A stretch of DNA of 64,000 bases from Pleurodeles waltl. Lineage: Eukaryota > Chordata > Amphibia > Caudata > Salamandridae. Both the position numbers and the translations under genes were made by a program. This document shows positions 1-11,960 of the stretch, in pieces. The DNA lies in assembly GCF_031143425.1 (NCBI RefSeq), contig NC_090445.1, positions 1,196,694,691 through 1,196,758,690 on the forward strand. The letters are read 5' to 3'. The notes below the pieces were generated by a model. The model was not told where the DNA came from, did no database searches, and saw nothing but the letters and a program-made list of their open reading frames with translations. Every line of letters begins with the position of its first letter. Position 1 is the first letter of the stretch.

Positions 1-2460
1 ACAATACCAGCCCTCCCCAAATGCCTAACAGAACCACTTTGGACAACCCTTTTTTCAACAATAAGTGGAATCAAGGGCATTTTAAAGAATTAAAATATTT
101 GTGGGCACAGGGCCTTGATAGTCTGTCTGTTGGGATATTAAAGCTAGATCCCAGTTTGTGGGCAACAGTCCCTACTCTGGTGTTTGTGGCAGTAATAAGT
201 GGACATGAAACCCAGGAATCATGGAAAGGAAGCCTAAATGTCCTGACTTATAAAAATAGTTGTTGCATGTTACCAAAGAGCTATTGCATGGTAACATTGA
301 TGGATATACAGACCAAAATATATGTGAAACACCTTTTACAAGCACTGGAAGACTGTTTTGAAAAGGAGACTGTTCTTCTGAGGATGCAACTTGGATTTAG
401 GAGAGAGTACTGAATGGTGCACTGGTGCCTAACAGTGAAACTGCTGGCAGAACAATATGCCTTTGAAAAACCTCTGTATGTCTTGTATTATAGGTTTATC
501 TATGGCATTTGAAACAATTGATTGCACCCATCATTGGGGAAAATGGCAAATTGGAAGATACCACCAGATTGATTGGAACTAATAATGGATCTCCATGATG
601 GGTCCTAGACCAGGTTTGAATTAGATAGTAATGCAGCTCTATCTATGAAAGTAAACACACCAAATGGTTTAGGCAAGTGTCTGCGTTCTAGCCCTGATCA
701 TGTCCTCTGTATGCGTAGCCGATCCTCCTGTAACACTTACAGGGTAATTACAAGTTTGTCGGTCCCAACGCGGGACCGGCAAACTTGCGGAGAGGACACC
801 ACCGCCATGGCACCTATTACGATGTTCCCACCGGCAGGAACATAGTACTGGCGCATTTCCCCGGTCAGTCCTGTGGAAATAGTGCTACGATATAGCACTC
901 TTCACCCTTAAATAGCAGACAGTTAGGGGGGCCTGTGCACTTCCCACGACATGGTTGTGGGCAGTGAAGTTCCCCCTTTGACTCCCTGCACTACCTTTCC
1001 TCCAGGCTTTTCATTGTGTGCTACCCGCCATGAAAAGGCTGGCGGAAAGAGGGTTTGTAATCGGCATGGCAGTGCTGAGTTCAGTGCCGCCATTGTTGAT
1101 TACAAGCCCAACCACTGTTATGCCATTGTGAACCATGTTCCCAGCAGGGGCATCGGTCCTTTCGCAGTCCAAACTCCAAAGTTGTAATTTGGCGGTTGGA
1201 CTGTCAAAACTGCGGCGTTCTGACCACCACTGTGAGTCTGTTGGTCTGAACACCACCAGACTAGTAATAAGGCCCTTAGTCTGGCCTGTTCATTTCAATC
1301 AAAATTGGGAGCTAAGCCAATTTCATCTCTGTTCTTTGTGGACGACACAGTACTATTGTATCTTGCCAATGTCAGCCTAAAGAGTCAACTAAACATTTTT
1401 GTGGCCTAATGCACTGCAAACGATTTGATTATTAATTTCTCTCAATCAAACGTAATGGTACTTTCTAATGAAATATACCAGAAGTGGTGGCTCAGTGAAC
1501 TGCAACTGGAGATAGTAAAAGGTTACAGGTAACTATGTCTCCGCTCTAAATACAATCTCAACTTTAATCCCCACATCGACCAACAGGAATTGAGATCAAA
1601 TGTTATTGCAGGTTCACTACAAAGAATGGATTTTATATTTGGTTATAAGTCTTTTGAAGCCCTGAGTTAGACCTTTAACTCGAAAACAATCAACCTTTTG
1701 CTCTATTGCTATGAAATCCTTTTTGAGAAGAATATTACTCACTTCCAGATCATGGAAATTAATATTTGGAAAGGATGGTTAAGGCTACTGAATGGCACAG
1801 TCAATAGTTCTTAAAGATGAGCTGGGACTGTCAAGCATAATATTTAAGTATCGGCAAAAAATCCTGAAGTACTAGTTTTGTCTTACCAGTGCAACTGAAG
1901 AGTCATTGAGTCACCCAATTAAAAGATATAAAAGCAACCCATATGTGAAAGTGGATGCTGAAAGTAAGACTTGACGAAGTTCTAGCTTTCATAAATTGAG
2001 GAAGGATAAGGAAGACGGTACTGATATGATCATTTGACCCTTCTGTAAAAACTGTTTGTTGACATTGTCTCATCTGCTTGTATTTTGCACTGCTCTTCGA
2101 GCAGAGAAAAAAACTTCTACTTCTGGTTTTTAGAGAACTACAGATTTGTTGTTTCAAGGACTTAATGACATCATGACTTGTGACAACTTGATACTATGTT
2201 ACAGTGTGAGAAAAGGTTTAGTTACTGGGTCCGCTTAGAATCTATATAGCTATTGCTAGGACACATTGCATTTTATATTCCTGCTTTTATCAAGCTTCTC
2301 TCCAGTGCACTGCCCAACTATTCTCTATTAAGCACAACTACTTTATATCTTCATTTTAGGCACATATGTATGGGGATAATGTTTATAAGTTTTGATTTTA
2401 TGAGGAAGTGATTGTTACTTTGGTTTCATGAAATAAATACACATTACATTGAAATGAGTT
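1..2460 (+). mobile_element. non-LTR retrotransposon (LINE) fragment, reverse transcriptase part, broken
   Basis: The start is cut by the window edge. An open stretch at 21-413 ends with a QLGFRRE motif, as in the finger region of LINE reverse transcriptases. It is followed by a degraded AFET-D block near 505-520 (family form AFDTVD), then SMKVNTPNGL and a CVLA block near 690. After an insertion at 740-1275 the catalytic box appears as LFFVDDTVLLYL near 1340, then thumb-like sequence (NDLIINFSQSNVMVLSN) and a C-terminal SHLLVFCTALRAEKK block near 2070. AATAAA at 2432 may be its polyadenylation signal. Several stops and frameshifts separate these blocks, so it is dead. The clade (jockey, RTE or L2-like) is uncertain. 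Confidence 0.75.
740..1275. mobile_element. short non-autonomous TIR element inserted in the LINE RT
   Basis: This 536-bp block breaks the LINE reverse transcriptase between the CVLA box and the FVDD box. Its ends are imperfect inverted repeats: CAGGGTAATTACAAGT on the left against the complement of ACTAGTAATAAGGCCC on the right. TTA occurs directly outside both ends (737-739 and 1276-1278), as expected for the 3-bp target duplication of PIF/Harbinger elements. It holds the palindrome GGTCCCAACGCGGGACC near 770. No transposase is encoded. The superfamily is inferred from TSD length only. Confidence 0.55.
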
Positions 2461-2579
2461 ATGATTTTAGTAGTGACATTTTGCTTAGCTATTTTGTGAT
2501 GTAGCGTGTTTTAAATGTAATGATTTGGTGTTATGTTAGTATTGCCTTATTTGCTTAATAGCAAACAAAAAATGTATGT

Positions 2580-4600
2580 CAAATGCCTGGTTATAGAATG
2601 GATGGAGTGTGGGGCATTTGTTCCCTATCTGCCCATGAAGGGCAGTTGAGGTGTACTGAAGAAAAGGTCCATGTACCCAGAGACCTGGTTTCTAAGGAGG
2701 GGTGGGGTGACACAAACCACTGGGCTCAGGCATATGAGATAGCTCTGGAGGTGCGCAGGATCCCTGAGGAGGATTGGCGAATTGGCACAGAGAGTCATAT
2801 TCCTGGTGGTGGGAGGGACACTCTGCTGGCTCTAGAACAGAGTGACAGGGAGAGGTGTACCCCCATTGAGGAAGCCCTGGTATGGGAGTACAGAGTCACC
2901 CCAGAGGAGGGTAGGTTGGGTTTCAGGGACAGTCAGACATTGTCTAACCATATGGAGGTTGATGTGGTGTATGTTTGCAAGGCATTGCATGGTTGGGTGA
3001 AGGGTAATATGGTGAACACGCCTGAGGGGCTGTATAACTTGTTTGCTGGAGAACACATGTTCAGTCACGGTTTTCCAGAGCTATGCCAACACAAGGTGGA
3101 GTGTGAGTTTTCTGACCCCAGGGAACTTGCACTGGAGGCAGACCTCTGGGTTAGTGCCAGAGGCTCTGAAGATGCATTGGGAAGTAATCCTAACGGCAGA
3201 GGATCAGGTCTTCAGAGTGAGGAGGGTTGCAACACCCCAGACAGGCCCTAGTGTTGTGGGGGGGGGTGAAGGGTCCCACTTCCTTTCCAAGAGTAGGAGA
3301 AGGGATGGGAGTGGGCAGAGCCCCGGGTGACCTATCTCCAGCCTCAGTGCTTGGATTGCTCTCAGAGGGGACGCAGTCAGGGGGACCTGGTCCATACCAG
3401 GAGACCATCCACTGGTGGGAGTTCCATAATGTCAGGAGAACAAGTGTCCCACGAGGTCTAGTATCTGGCAGCACCACTCCAGAGAGGAGAGTGGAAAAGT
3501 CCAGATGGAGGGGTGAAAGGGAGAGACAGTCCCAAGAGGGAGAACCAGTGGGTCAGGGGTTGCTGGCTCTGAGGTCAGAGCACCCCAAGAATGACCCTTG
3601 TGATCTGACTTTTTGCTTGTGAGGGCTTGATGCTCTGTCCGATGGACAGAGGTTGGGAGACCTGCGCTAGACAGACTCTCACTCAACACATGAGGAATTT
3701 GTGTCCCCTCGGGGGGAGCTGGTTGTACTTCCCCGGAAGTCCTGGTTTGCCAGACACATGCTCAGCCTAGGGGTACAGACCCTGGGCTGGAGAACCAGTC
3801 TCAGAATACCACCCCTTAACTACTGGGAAGGAGAGTGGACAAAAGGTGCCAATCACCTAGGGCTACTGCGCCCCACTCTGAGAAACCACAGAGTTTAGAG
3901 AGCCTTGGAAGGGCTAAGGCCTGACTCTAATCACTGTCAGCTGTCAGTGGCCACTGCGGGTTGCTGTCCTTGTGGACAGAGTTGCCCTTGATTTGGGGAC
4001 AGGTATTACACACCAAGAGTAGAAGGACCACACCACTATGTTGGCCATGGTGGTACTGTCTGCCTACTGGGAAACTTCAGTGAGCAAAGTAAGGTTAGGT
4101 GCTGCACAGATGGGGTCCACAGGTGAAGAGAAGGATTTCCCATGGGTTAGCTTAGTGGGCCCTGAGATTATGGACAGAGGAACCCAACTGGAACACACCC
4201 CTGCTGTTGCAGGCCAGGGTCCAAATTCTATTTCCCTAAGCAGGGACGTCCATCAAGGTACTGATTAGTGTAATCTGGCTTTAGGCTGGAAGGGGTTTGT
4301 GTTGTGCCTGGCCCTCCTTGCAGGGTACTTCCCAAGCGTATTGCCTTCTTCCTCCTATTTTTTCTGACCTGTTTTTGTTGGCTTTAGGGCTCTGGACACT
4401 TTACCACTGCTAACTAGTGCTAAAGCGCTGATGCTCTCTGTCTAAAATGTATTGGTGACTGGTTTCTCCATTATTGGCATATTTGATTTACTAGAGAGAC
4501 CCCCAATACAGTGCATGAAATGTGCCCAAGGCCTGTAAATCAAATGTGACTACATAAATCCTTGACGCTCATTTCACACAGGTTTTAGGAATGCCAAAAA
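2580..4600 (+). repeat. LTR-retrotransposon-like repeat with a 222-codon open frame
   Basis: This segment is GC-richer than its surroundings. It carries an open frame at 2583-3251 (222 codons) whose sequence continues in another frame to about 3330. I recognise no domain in it. The end, around 4390-4590, has a layout I recall from abundant urodele repeats: a 'ggctttagggctctggacac' block, then 'tggcatatttgatttact', then 'gtgcccaaggcctgtaaat'. That recollection is not verified. No LTR pair or target duplication could be delimited. It may be the internal 3' part and LTR of a Ty3/Gypsy-like element, or an unclassified dispersed repeat. Confidence 0.4.
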
Positions 4601-5371
4601 CCCTTGCATGGTGGATATGGTTATTTTGTGAGTCCCCTCATGTGGCTACTTTTCTTGTGGTGCTGTACAAGGCGTACAAGATACATTACACTAAACGGCG
4701 TGGCTTAAGTTTTACAATGAATTGAAATGTAACTGCTGTACTGTGTGTACTGTGAAAAGTTTATGAAGTGCACCATAACGTAATGCATAGTTTTCGTTCT
4801 GTCCTCGAAATGTTCAAGGCTTGTGCATACTGATAGAACGTTTGATTGTGGCAGCAAAAGGGACTATGACATCCCAAACTATTTTCGAATATAGTTCACA
4901 TAGTTGAAGTTATGCTTGATATGTGCAATAGACCAAAGCGATTACGACTCATTCTCTAGTGTAGTATGCGTGGTTTCCTGCTGCTTGCCCAACAAACAAT
5001 TGCTCCTTTGAAGCAATGAACGAATCCCTTGTATTTATAAAGGTCAGAAAAGCTGAGAGCATGATATTTGCAGCCAGTTTACATGGTAATGTGTAACACT
5101 GTCAGGGCGAGTCAATACAGAAAGGTTTTCTCGCTGTTTAGTAGTGCTCTTAAAGCTACAGGCATTCTTCCCCCATTTTAACAGTTTCTGTGTCCTTATC
5201 CTTTTTTGTCTCTCTGCATTCTTTGGAATACATAGATCTGGAGCCAGGACAAATAGAAACAGGTATACAACCACTTTTGGTAGACAGTGCTTCTGTTTAT
5301 GGTGAGATACACGTTGATGACTGTCGCAGGACACAAATCCTTATGACCTGGCATTCTTTTTAATATGTTAG
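4601..5371. other. SORBS1 intron, no recognisable feature
   Basis: AT-rich sequence with no long open frame, simple repeat or terminal inverted repeat that I could see. It ends at the acceptor AG (5370-5371) of the first SORBS1 exon in the window. Confidence 0.4.
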
Positions 5372-5487
5372 ATGAATGGAAGTCTTCTTCCAGTGTTGAC
5401 TCTAACGGAGATGCTCAGCCAACATCATTAACCTCAAAGGGGTATCGAAGCGTGCGTCCGAATCTTCCTCCCGAAGGCAAGCTCCTG
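5372..5487 (+). CDS. SORBS1: SORBS1 coding exon (N-terminal region)
   Basis: SORBS1 (CAP/ponsin) is an adaptor that links focal adhesions, actin and insulin/Cbl signalling through its SoHo and three SH3 domains. This 116-nt exon starts after 'ttaatatgttag' and ends at a GTAAGC donor. It begins in phase 1 (split Asp codon) and ends in phase 0. It reads (D)EWKSSSSVDSNGDAQ and then SKGYRSVRPNLPPEGKLL. This resembles the mammalian N-terminal stretch with DEW..SSS, NGxAQ and KGYRSV.PNLP. SORBS2 has a related KGFRSVRPNL motif, but the exons that follow decide for SORBS1. The upstream exon is outside the window or unrecognised. Confidence 0.8.
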
Positions 5488-7940
5488 GTAAGCAGTTTTA
5501 CATTGCTTTGTTTGGAATTATCAGACGTGTTTCTATATGTCATTGGCGACTGGTCAAAAACATTTTTATAAAAGCATTTCCAAACGAATTTACACAAAGA
5601 AAGTAAACCACGTGAATAGCAGTAACAGCTACAGCTTGTAGGATTGCTTCCTTCTGTTTGGTTATTTTCACTGGCCAGAAGAAGGTACAGGGCAACAAGT
5701 ACAATGTAAGTCGTTTAGTCTGATTCTCATTTGCTGAGCAATTTTTGGAACTGTATAGTGAAGCAATAAAAAGTTACTACTCATTTTATTAGACGGCTTC
5801 ATAAAATAAAAATACGCTGTATCCAATTCATCTGTAGTTAGTAAATTGGACAATACGGGCAGCAGTCTGATTTGTAGTCTATGATCAAGAGGTTGGGTAT
5901 GCAAGCATGGATTTCCAGTTCAATCTAACGCCATACTGTTATTCAGGAATAGTAAACACTCAATGTAAGTGACAGTGGAATACTGCAGCCAGCGGTACAG
6001 AACTGCTTGTTCCTCAGTGGGTGATTGGTGACCAGAATTACTGGCATAGGGCACTCTTGGACTATTACATCACTCACAGCATTGGTTTCCACCACCAGGG
6101 TGGCTGATCTGCATAGAGGATCTCCCATGGAATGAGCCATGCCTTTCACTATAACCGTTCTGTAGCAAATTCTCTGATCAGAAAACTGGGGTGGTCTTAT
6201 TTATAGTGGTGTGCCATCATCCTACGTGTGGGGTCTGGTCAAATCCAATAAAGAGCAGTATTTTGGAAAAAGGTGTGAGTTGGGTAGGAAAGTCACAAAA
6301 ATGTAGGGACCAATTAACAGGACATTAATTTAAGTTCAGTTTAAATATGTTCACTTCCTAAGGTTTTACTCACACCAGTTTCTGTGCCTGCAAAACTTTC
6401 TTTCCCCTTTCGCACCTAAGCTTTATTAGACAAGGTAGGGTATTTCCACACTGTGCGACCTGAGTGACTCACCGACTCACAGTCTAAATATGATCTGATT
6501 CTACTAATGCAGTTATATGTTGAAGCGCGTTCAGATTAGTTTAAAGGGTGTTCCTATGGAGAGATGGTCACATGTTTGAACCTCCCATTAACTAGGTGTG
6601 AGCGGCAGGATTGTGTGTTCTGTGCTGTGTTCATAGACAACTGCCCTCTTTTAATTAAAATAAGGATTAAACTGAAATCTGGATCTGCTCTTGCTAGTGT
6701 TTGTCATGTGGCGATTTCTTCTTCAGAAAAGCCTTCCTTTTAATGGCTTGCCATTCATGTACACATTACTTCTATTTGAATATCTCTATCATTCACGTTC
6801 TCAGAATACATGTTTGGTTATTCATGTTCACCACTAGTAGACAGCAGAACCATGATCGCTCAGTGTTAATCATTTGCACCACCTAATCCTAAAACATTCA
6901 GCAAATGGCGCTAGATCCAATGTATGTTCTAGCTTTGCGACTGGACTGTGTATATAATGCATTTGTTAATTTACCTCCATTTTAAATTCTGCTAGTGGAC
7001 AACTTCGTAAAAATGATTAGTAGGGTACTGTCTTAGAAAAAACAGACAACTGTATGAGAGAAACGCTGACAGCTGCTGGTATTTTAACATTTTACGAAGG
7101 CTTCATTGTCAGAGCTGTATGTTCATCTCTCCAAGCACTGATACAGGGCTAGGTGTATATGTTTATCGACATAAGCAGTTCCCTCTTGCTGACTTGGGCT
7201 AGTGGTGCTTTGCTGGGTGTTTACATTATTTGTAGCTGACTGTTTTTTCAGCTATTTTGTGGTATCATTTAATACCATGAAACAGATTGTGTAGATGAAA
7301 CAGAGAGCCTTTCATTGATCAGTATCAAACGTTTAACAAATGAATGCAATTATTTAGGTATTTTTAAGAAATGAAACGTTTGAAAATATTGAATTAACTT
7401 TTCTCAAACACGTGCTACCACTACCCTTTCAAGCACACCTGAAAGAGAAAATCATGTTGAGAAATATGTATGGTGGGGTTCCAAGCTACATCTCACTACT
7501 GCAACAATTATTTCAGCATTAGCTTAGGGGATATGGATGCTACAAATAATTACTTCCTCTGTACTCGAACACCTAGATATATCATTGGCGATGCGAGTGT
7601 ATAAAACCAAATGAAAAGCAATCTATGGTATGTGCTCGTCTGCACTGCAGGACACTTATGCTGGCATGCTGAGGAAAATTATTTTCACACTTGATGCATT
7701 TTGTTGCACTCACTGCCATAAAAGAAGTAAATCGGTGAAGTGATGTTAAATATAAACTGACTCATACCCAATTATAGTGAAAAACGATGTTAACAACCTC
7801 AGCCGTTATGCTGTTATTGTACCTAAAAATGCCATGGTTAAAAGAGGTACAAGGAAATCTTGAAAGCTATCAGATTCGAACGTAACAATGGAAAGAGAAA
7901 TAAAATGCACGAAGACTTAAAAATTAGATGAAAAAAGAGT
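5488..7940. other. SORBS1 intron, no recognisable feature
   Basis: About 2.4 kb of AT-rich intron. Short open frames here have no family motifs, and I found no TIR, long simple repeat or RT block. Confidence 0.4.
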
Positions 7941-7948
7941 GAGTATTG

Positions 7949-7990
7949 ATTTTTTTTTTTTTTTTTTAGTTCTTTATTAACCAGTTTAGA
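7949..7990 (-). repeat. poly-A tail of a minus-strand retroposed sequence
   Basis: A run of about 18 T is followed by 'agttctttattaacc'. On the minus strand this reads as an AATAAA signal just before a poly-A run, the usual 3' end of an L1-mobilised insertion. The body, if present, would lie to the right (up to about 8.2 kb), but I recognise no family there. Confidence 0.35.
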
Positions 7991-8399
7991 CTATTAAATT
8001 AATTTCACTAGTTACCACCAGAGTCATTTCGTGTTCCCATTCCAAAAAAGAGTATCTGAGTCTTTCTCTTTAGGACAGTTTGTATAGAATGCAGATTCAT
8101 GAATGCGGTTGGTAATACCTTTGCATTTACTGATCCTTCGAGTCACAATTGATTTATTTTATTTTCTTCTTTCTGTTACTCAGAGTTATAAATGCATTTC
8201 TGTTCATGCTACAATCAACGCTAACATAAATACTTACATAGTAAAAATACACAATGAGTAGCATAGTCTCTGGAATCGAAACTACTAAAATAATAACAAA
8301 AATTTGTAATGCAATGGGTCTCACATTAGATGTGTTAACGTTGTAAATTCCTAACTGGACTTTTACTGCCACTTGAATTGGAAATTAAAAGGAAAACAG

Positions 8400-8730
8400 T
8401 TGACGTAAGTGAGCCGATTCAAAGCGCCACGGCCGCCATGAGCATGAGTGCGAAGGAGAGACACAAAAGGAAAAAGAAGTTCGCTTGCAGTCATACATAT
8501 TGGCAATCGTGTAATTATCCATGTAACAGGGTCAATGTCCAAGGCGGTGACCAAACTGCCCAAGGAGGGACAGTCATAAAGCATTTACCAACTATAACAA
8601 AAGATTTTTGAAAAGCAAGCCCACGAACGGGTTATAGTTATGGGCGTGGTTAAAAGCCCTCAAATAGATTAAAACAGATCAGAGCGCTTCTGCGCTCAAC
8701 CTAAAAAGCAGGGATTTAATCATATACAGA
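8400..8730 (+). repeat. possible dispersed repeat, unclassified
   Basis: The segment holds a GC-rich start with GCCGCCATGAGC, a lysine-rich 57-codon frame (8438-8611), and then a stretch beginning 'aaaagcaagcccacgaacgg' and ending with 'gcgcttctgcgctcaacc'. The latter resembles sequence I recall as repetitive in salamanders, unverified. The strong start context is therefore not enough to call a gene. Confidence 0.25.
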
Positions 8731-8867
8731 AAATACGATTTCATTGTGGTCTCACCAGAGGACTGAAAATTCCCATCTAGAATATGCCAAACAGAACTGA
8801 AGTAGGTGACAAACCTTGTAATGCTCCGGTAACCGATTCTGGAACTCTGTCTCTATTTCTCGATACT

Positions 8868-10112
8868 AAGGGTCAGGTGTACAAAGCCATTTAGCATTTC
8901 TTAACGGTCCGAATCATTATTTCAGGCCCTTAAGAAATGCTAAATGGACTTTTCAGATGTACAAAGCCCTTTAGGGAATCACAAATTGCAATTTCTACCC
9001 CGTAGAAATCATAATTTGCCATCCTCTAAGTAGGAAATCTCAAATAGGGATTACCTATTTGCAATTCCTATTCAGAAGTACAAAGTATTTCCTAAATCCG
9101 AATTGGGCATTAGGAAATGCAGGGCTAGGTGTAGGTAGCTTGGCATTTGCGATTACCTAATAGCAAATTTTTGCTATTTGCTATTAGTAAATCACAAACA
9201 GCTATTAACAACAGTGTCTCAAACAGTGTTTGCGCTTCCTAAATGGTTTGCAAATGACCTGCCTCATTAATATTCATGATGCAGGTTGCAATGTGCGACC
9301 CATTGTAAATGGCTGGCACTCACAGGGATGGTGGCCTGCTGGGGTCAGCAGAACGCTTTTTAAATAAAGCAATATTTTCCGAAAATCAGCCTGTTTTTTA
9401 CTTAAAGGAAAACAAGATGCATTTAAAAAATAAAAAATAAAAGTTTGATTTTCATTTTTTTAAAGTGGGCACTGGTCCGTGGGACCACTGCTTGCTCTCA
9501 AAAAGTGTTGGGGCCCCATTCACAAAGGGGAAGGGGTTCCTTGGGAACCCCTTCTCGTTTGCAAATGGGTTGTCACCTTCTTCGCAGAGTTGGTAAAGTA
9601 TGAATGTTTTGCAACAGCATTCCCAGTCGTAAAACATTCATATATACCAGTGTTACTCGATATTATGAAGGGACGCCATTGACACGCCCCTTCCAGATAG
9701 CGACTTGCAAACCCATTTTGCGATTTGCTAATAGGTTACCAATCGCAAAATAGGGTTTAGTACGTCCAAAAATGCTTTTTTCTGGTCGCAAATGGCCTGA
9801 TTCTGCAAATCGGGCCTTTTGTGACCAGAAGAAAGCTTCGTACATCTGGCCCGCAATTACCATTCACTCCAAGTCGATGGTAACCATGTACGATTTAAAA
9901 AAAATCACCCAAAGATGCTTTTTTAAAGTGCAATATAGCACACACATGCCCCTAAGGTATATGTTTGCTCTACATGTGCACCACAATTTTTGAGGAGATT
10001 CACAGGAGGCATTTTGGCCATAGCCATCCTTGGTTTTGCATTTCCAAAATAGCGAATTTCTATGCAGTCGCTATTTAGGAAATGCAAAATTGCAACTATG
10101 TACATCTAGCCC
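8868..10112 (+). mobile_element. TIR DNA element, family A, copy 1
   Basis: The block starts with GGGTCAGGTGTACAAAGCC and ends near 10112 with GTACATCTAGCCC, which is the inverse of the start. Another inward-facing end (CGTACATCTGGCCC) lies at 9840-9853, so two elements may be nested. The inside is built of short palindromes around 'gcatttctta/taagaaatgc' and 'tttgcgatttgc'. No transposase is present. The same sequence occurs in reverse at 12717-13835 and truncated at 15718-15882. A MITE of a cut-and-paste transposon is the likely nature; Harbinger is a guess. Confidence 0.6.
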
Positions 10113-10362
10113 TATGAGTGGCCCTACAAGTGGCCTCATTTTCCATAACTCTTCCTGTTCCAGAAGAAATGCATACTTTTTTTTAACTCATCTTTGTTAC
10201 AGTCAGTAATGTTTAATACAACACAAATTATCTAGGGTGCAATACCACTGTTCTGTTGCAACATGTTCCTATCTGTGCTCTAGAGAAAAAATAATGGAAG
10301 GATAATGACATATAAAATGTACTAATAAAAACTACAGGTGACATTGTGCGGTAGGGGTCAAG

Positions 10363-10550
10363 CAGTGCTTGAAATGGAAAAAATAAAGTGCAGGTACTCT
10401 GTGCTAGAGTACCTGCTTGTTTCTGAGAAGTGCCGGTACTCCCCAATTAAAAGTATTACGTTTTTCTTGAGATGTGCCGGTACTCTCCCACTCAAAATAG
10501 AAAAGTGCCGGTACTGAGTACCGGACAGTACCGGCCCATTTAAAGCACTG
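10363..10550 (+). mobile_element. hAT-type MITE with perfect 8-bp target duplication
   Basis: This 188-bp element begins CAGTGCTTGAAATGG and ends CCATTTAAAGCACTG, a 15-bp inverted repeat with one mismatch. GGGTCAAG flanks it exactly on both sides (10355-10362 and 10551-10558). An 8-bp duplication and CAG...CTG ends are typical of hAT elements. The interior repeats the motif GTGCCGGTACT three times and has no coding capacity. Confidence 0.85.
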
Positions 10551-10759
10551 GGGTCAAGTGGAAGAACAAACCCCCGCCCACACCCCAGGTTGCAGCAACA
10601 AGAAACCCCATCCCCCACCCCAATCCATTTAACTACAGACTGTCCTGAAATTCTGAGGATTTTGCATTAGGGCTGTTGATGTAAGCGCCATCATTCAGGA
10701 CCCTTGACCAATCCTTTTATAATATAACCAATTTCTATAATACAGGTAAAGGTCATAAT

Positions 10760-11960
10760 CTGTGACAATACGTATTCTCTTACAGTTTGCCACTTTTGGA
10801 GTTAATGGCCCACAGCAAGGATTCCCAATTCACCACCAGCTTAGGTCTATACGCTCCATCTGTCTGGTTGGCACTAGCACCTATGTCTGTGCAGGCAAAT
10901 CTATATAAGTCTGATTTCCACCTATTGAGATCTGGATTCATTGAATCTCTTTAATTCACAGCAATTTGTCATTCAGAAAGGACCAGTGCAAGGTCTTCCA
11001 ATTGACTATTTGGTTTGCCTGCTTTGAATTGTAGGATAAGCCCCAGCAGACATATCTAAGGTGCATTCAAGTTCCTTTTACCAGTTCATTTCGAAGTGTA
11101 TTTTGTGACAGTTGCCCACCAAAGTTTAAGCACCTCGCAGGTCCACACCATGTGTCCAAAGGACGCCAACTCTACCCGACACCTGGGGCATAAAAATACT
11201 GTATCCCGATACATGGCCTGCAGGTGTGCTGGGGTCAGGTGTGTGCGATGGACATAGCTAAACTGAAGAAGCTTCAACTGAGCATTTTGAGAAACCCACC
11301 TTACATGTTTCAGGGCACGAGCCGATTCAGGATCCGTTAACTCTTCCCTGAGGTCTTTGTTCTATTTCACTTGTAAAGACGCTAAATATTTAGCCCGGGT
11401 GTCCCGCATGGCCTTATATTGAAAACTAATAGAGCTTTACCCTGTGCCCCAGTGAAAAGGATCTATGTCAGTGCATAGTCCTCTGGTTCCACCCCAAGTA
11501 AGCATGATTACTTTGGATAATGCTGCAGAGATCAAGAATTGCCACAACAGTACTTCATAGGCAGCATGTATCTCGTCAAAGGCCATGAGGGTACCCGCAT
11601 TGTAGAGCACATCTATTGAAGTTACACCAGCTCTGTCCAAAGCAGAGTTGTCAGTAATTTTGATAGAGAGACAAACCTTTGGAGCAGCCAGAGCGAAATT
11701 TCGGGCGCAGATGGGGTGTCTTCAGCTCTACTCTTTAAGTAGCAGTTACAGTTATATTTTGCCACTTGGGGCAATGGCGAGACAAAACAAATATTTTTTG
11801 AGGTTTCAGAACATATTCCCTAATATCCATGAGAGCTACGTACTCATGTACAAGAGCATATTCAAAGGATGTTCCAGAGCGAAACCAACTCGACACACAC
11901 TGTAGTTTCGTCGCCAGATAATAGGAAAAAAGTATGTTGTTTTGTAGAGGCATTAGAACC
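10760..11960 (-). pseudogene. L1-like ORF2 C-terminal fragment
   Basis: On the minus strand the segment reads, from right to left: an ILFSYYLATKLQCVSSWF block (the L1 'YYLAAQLQ' region) near 11930, DRAGVTSIDVLYNAGTLMAF near 11630, and the zinc-knuckle-like CPRC....GHMVWTC block near 11180. These are in the order of an L1 ORF2 C-terminus. Frameshifts separate them. The 5' part (EN and RT) is absent, so this is a truncated dead copy. The boundaries are approximate. Confidence 0.65.

Noticed and set aside
8378..8611. Lysine-rich frame with a strong start context (GCCGCCATGAGC)
   Set aside because: The sequence continues into what looks like a dispersed repeat, has no domain, and no splice or conservation evidence.
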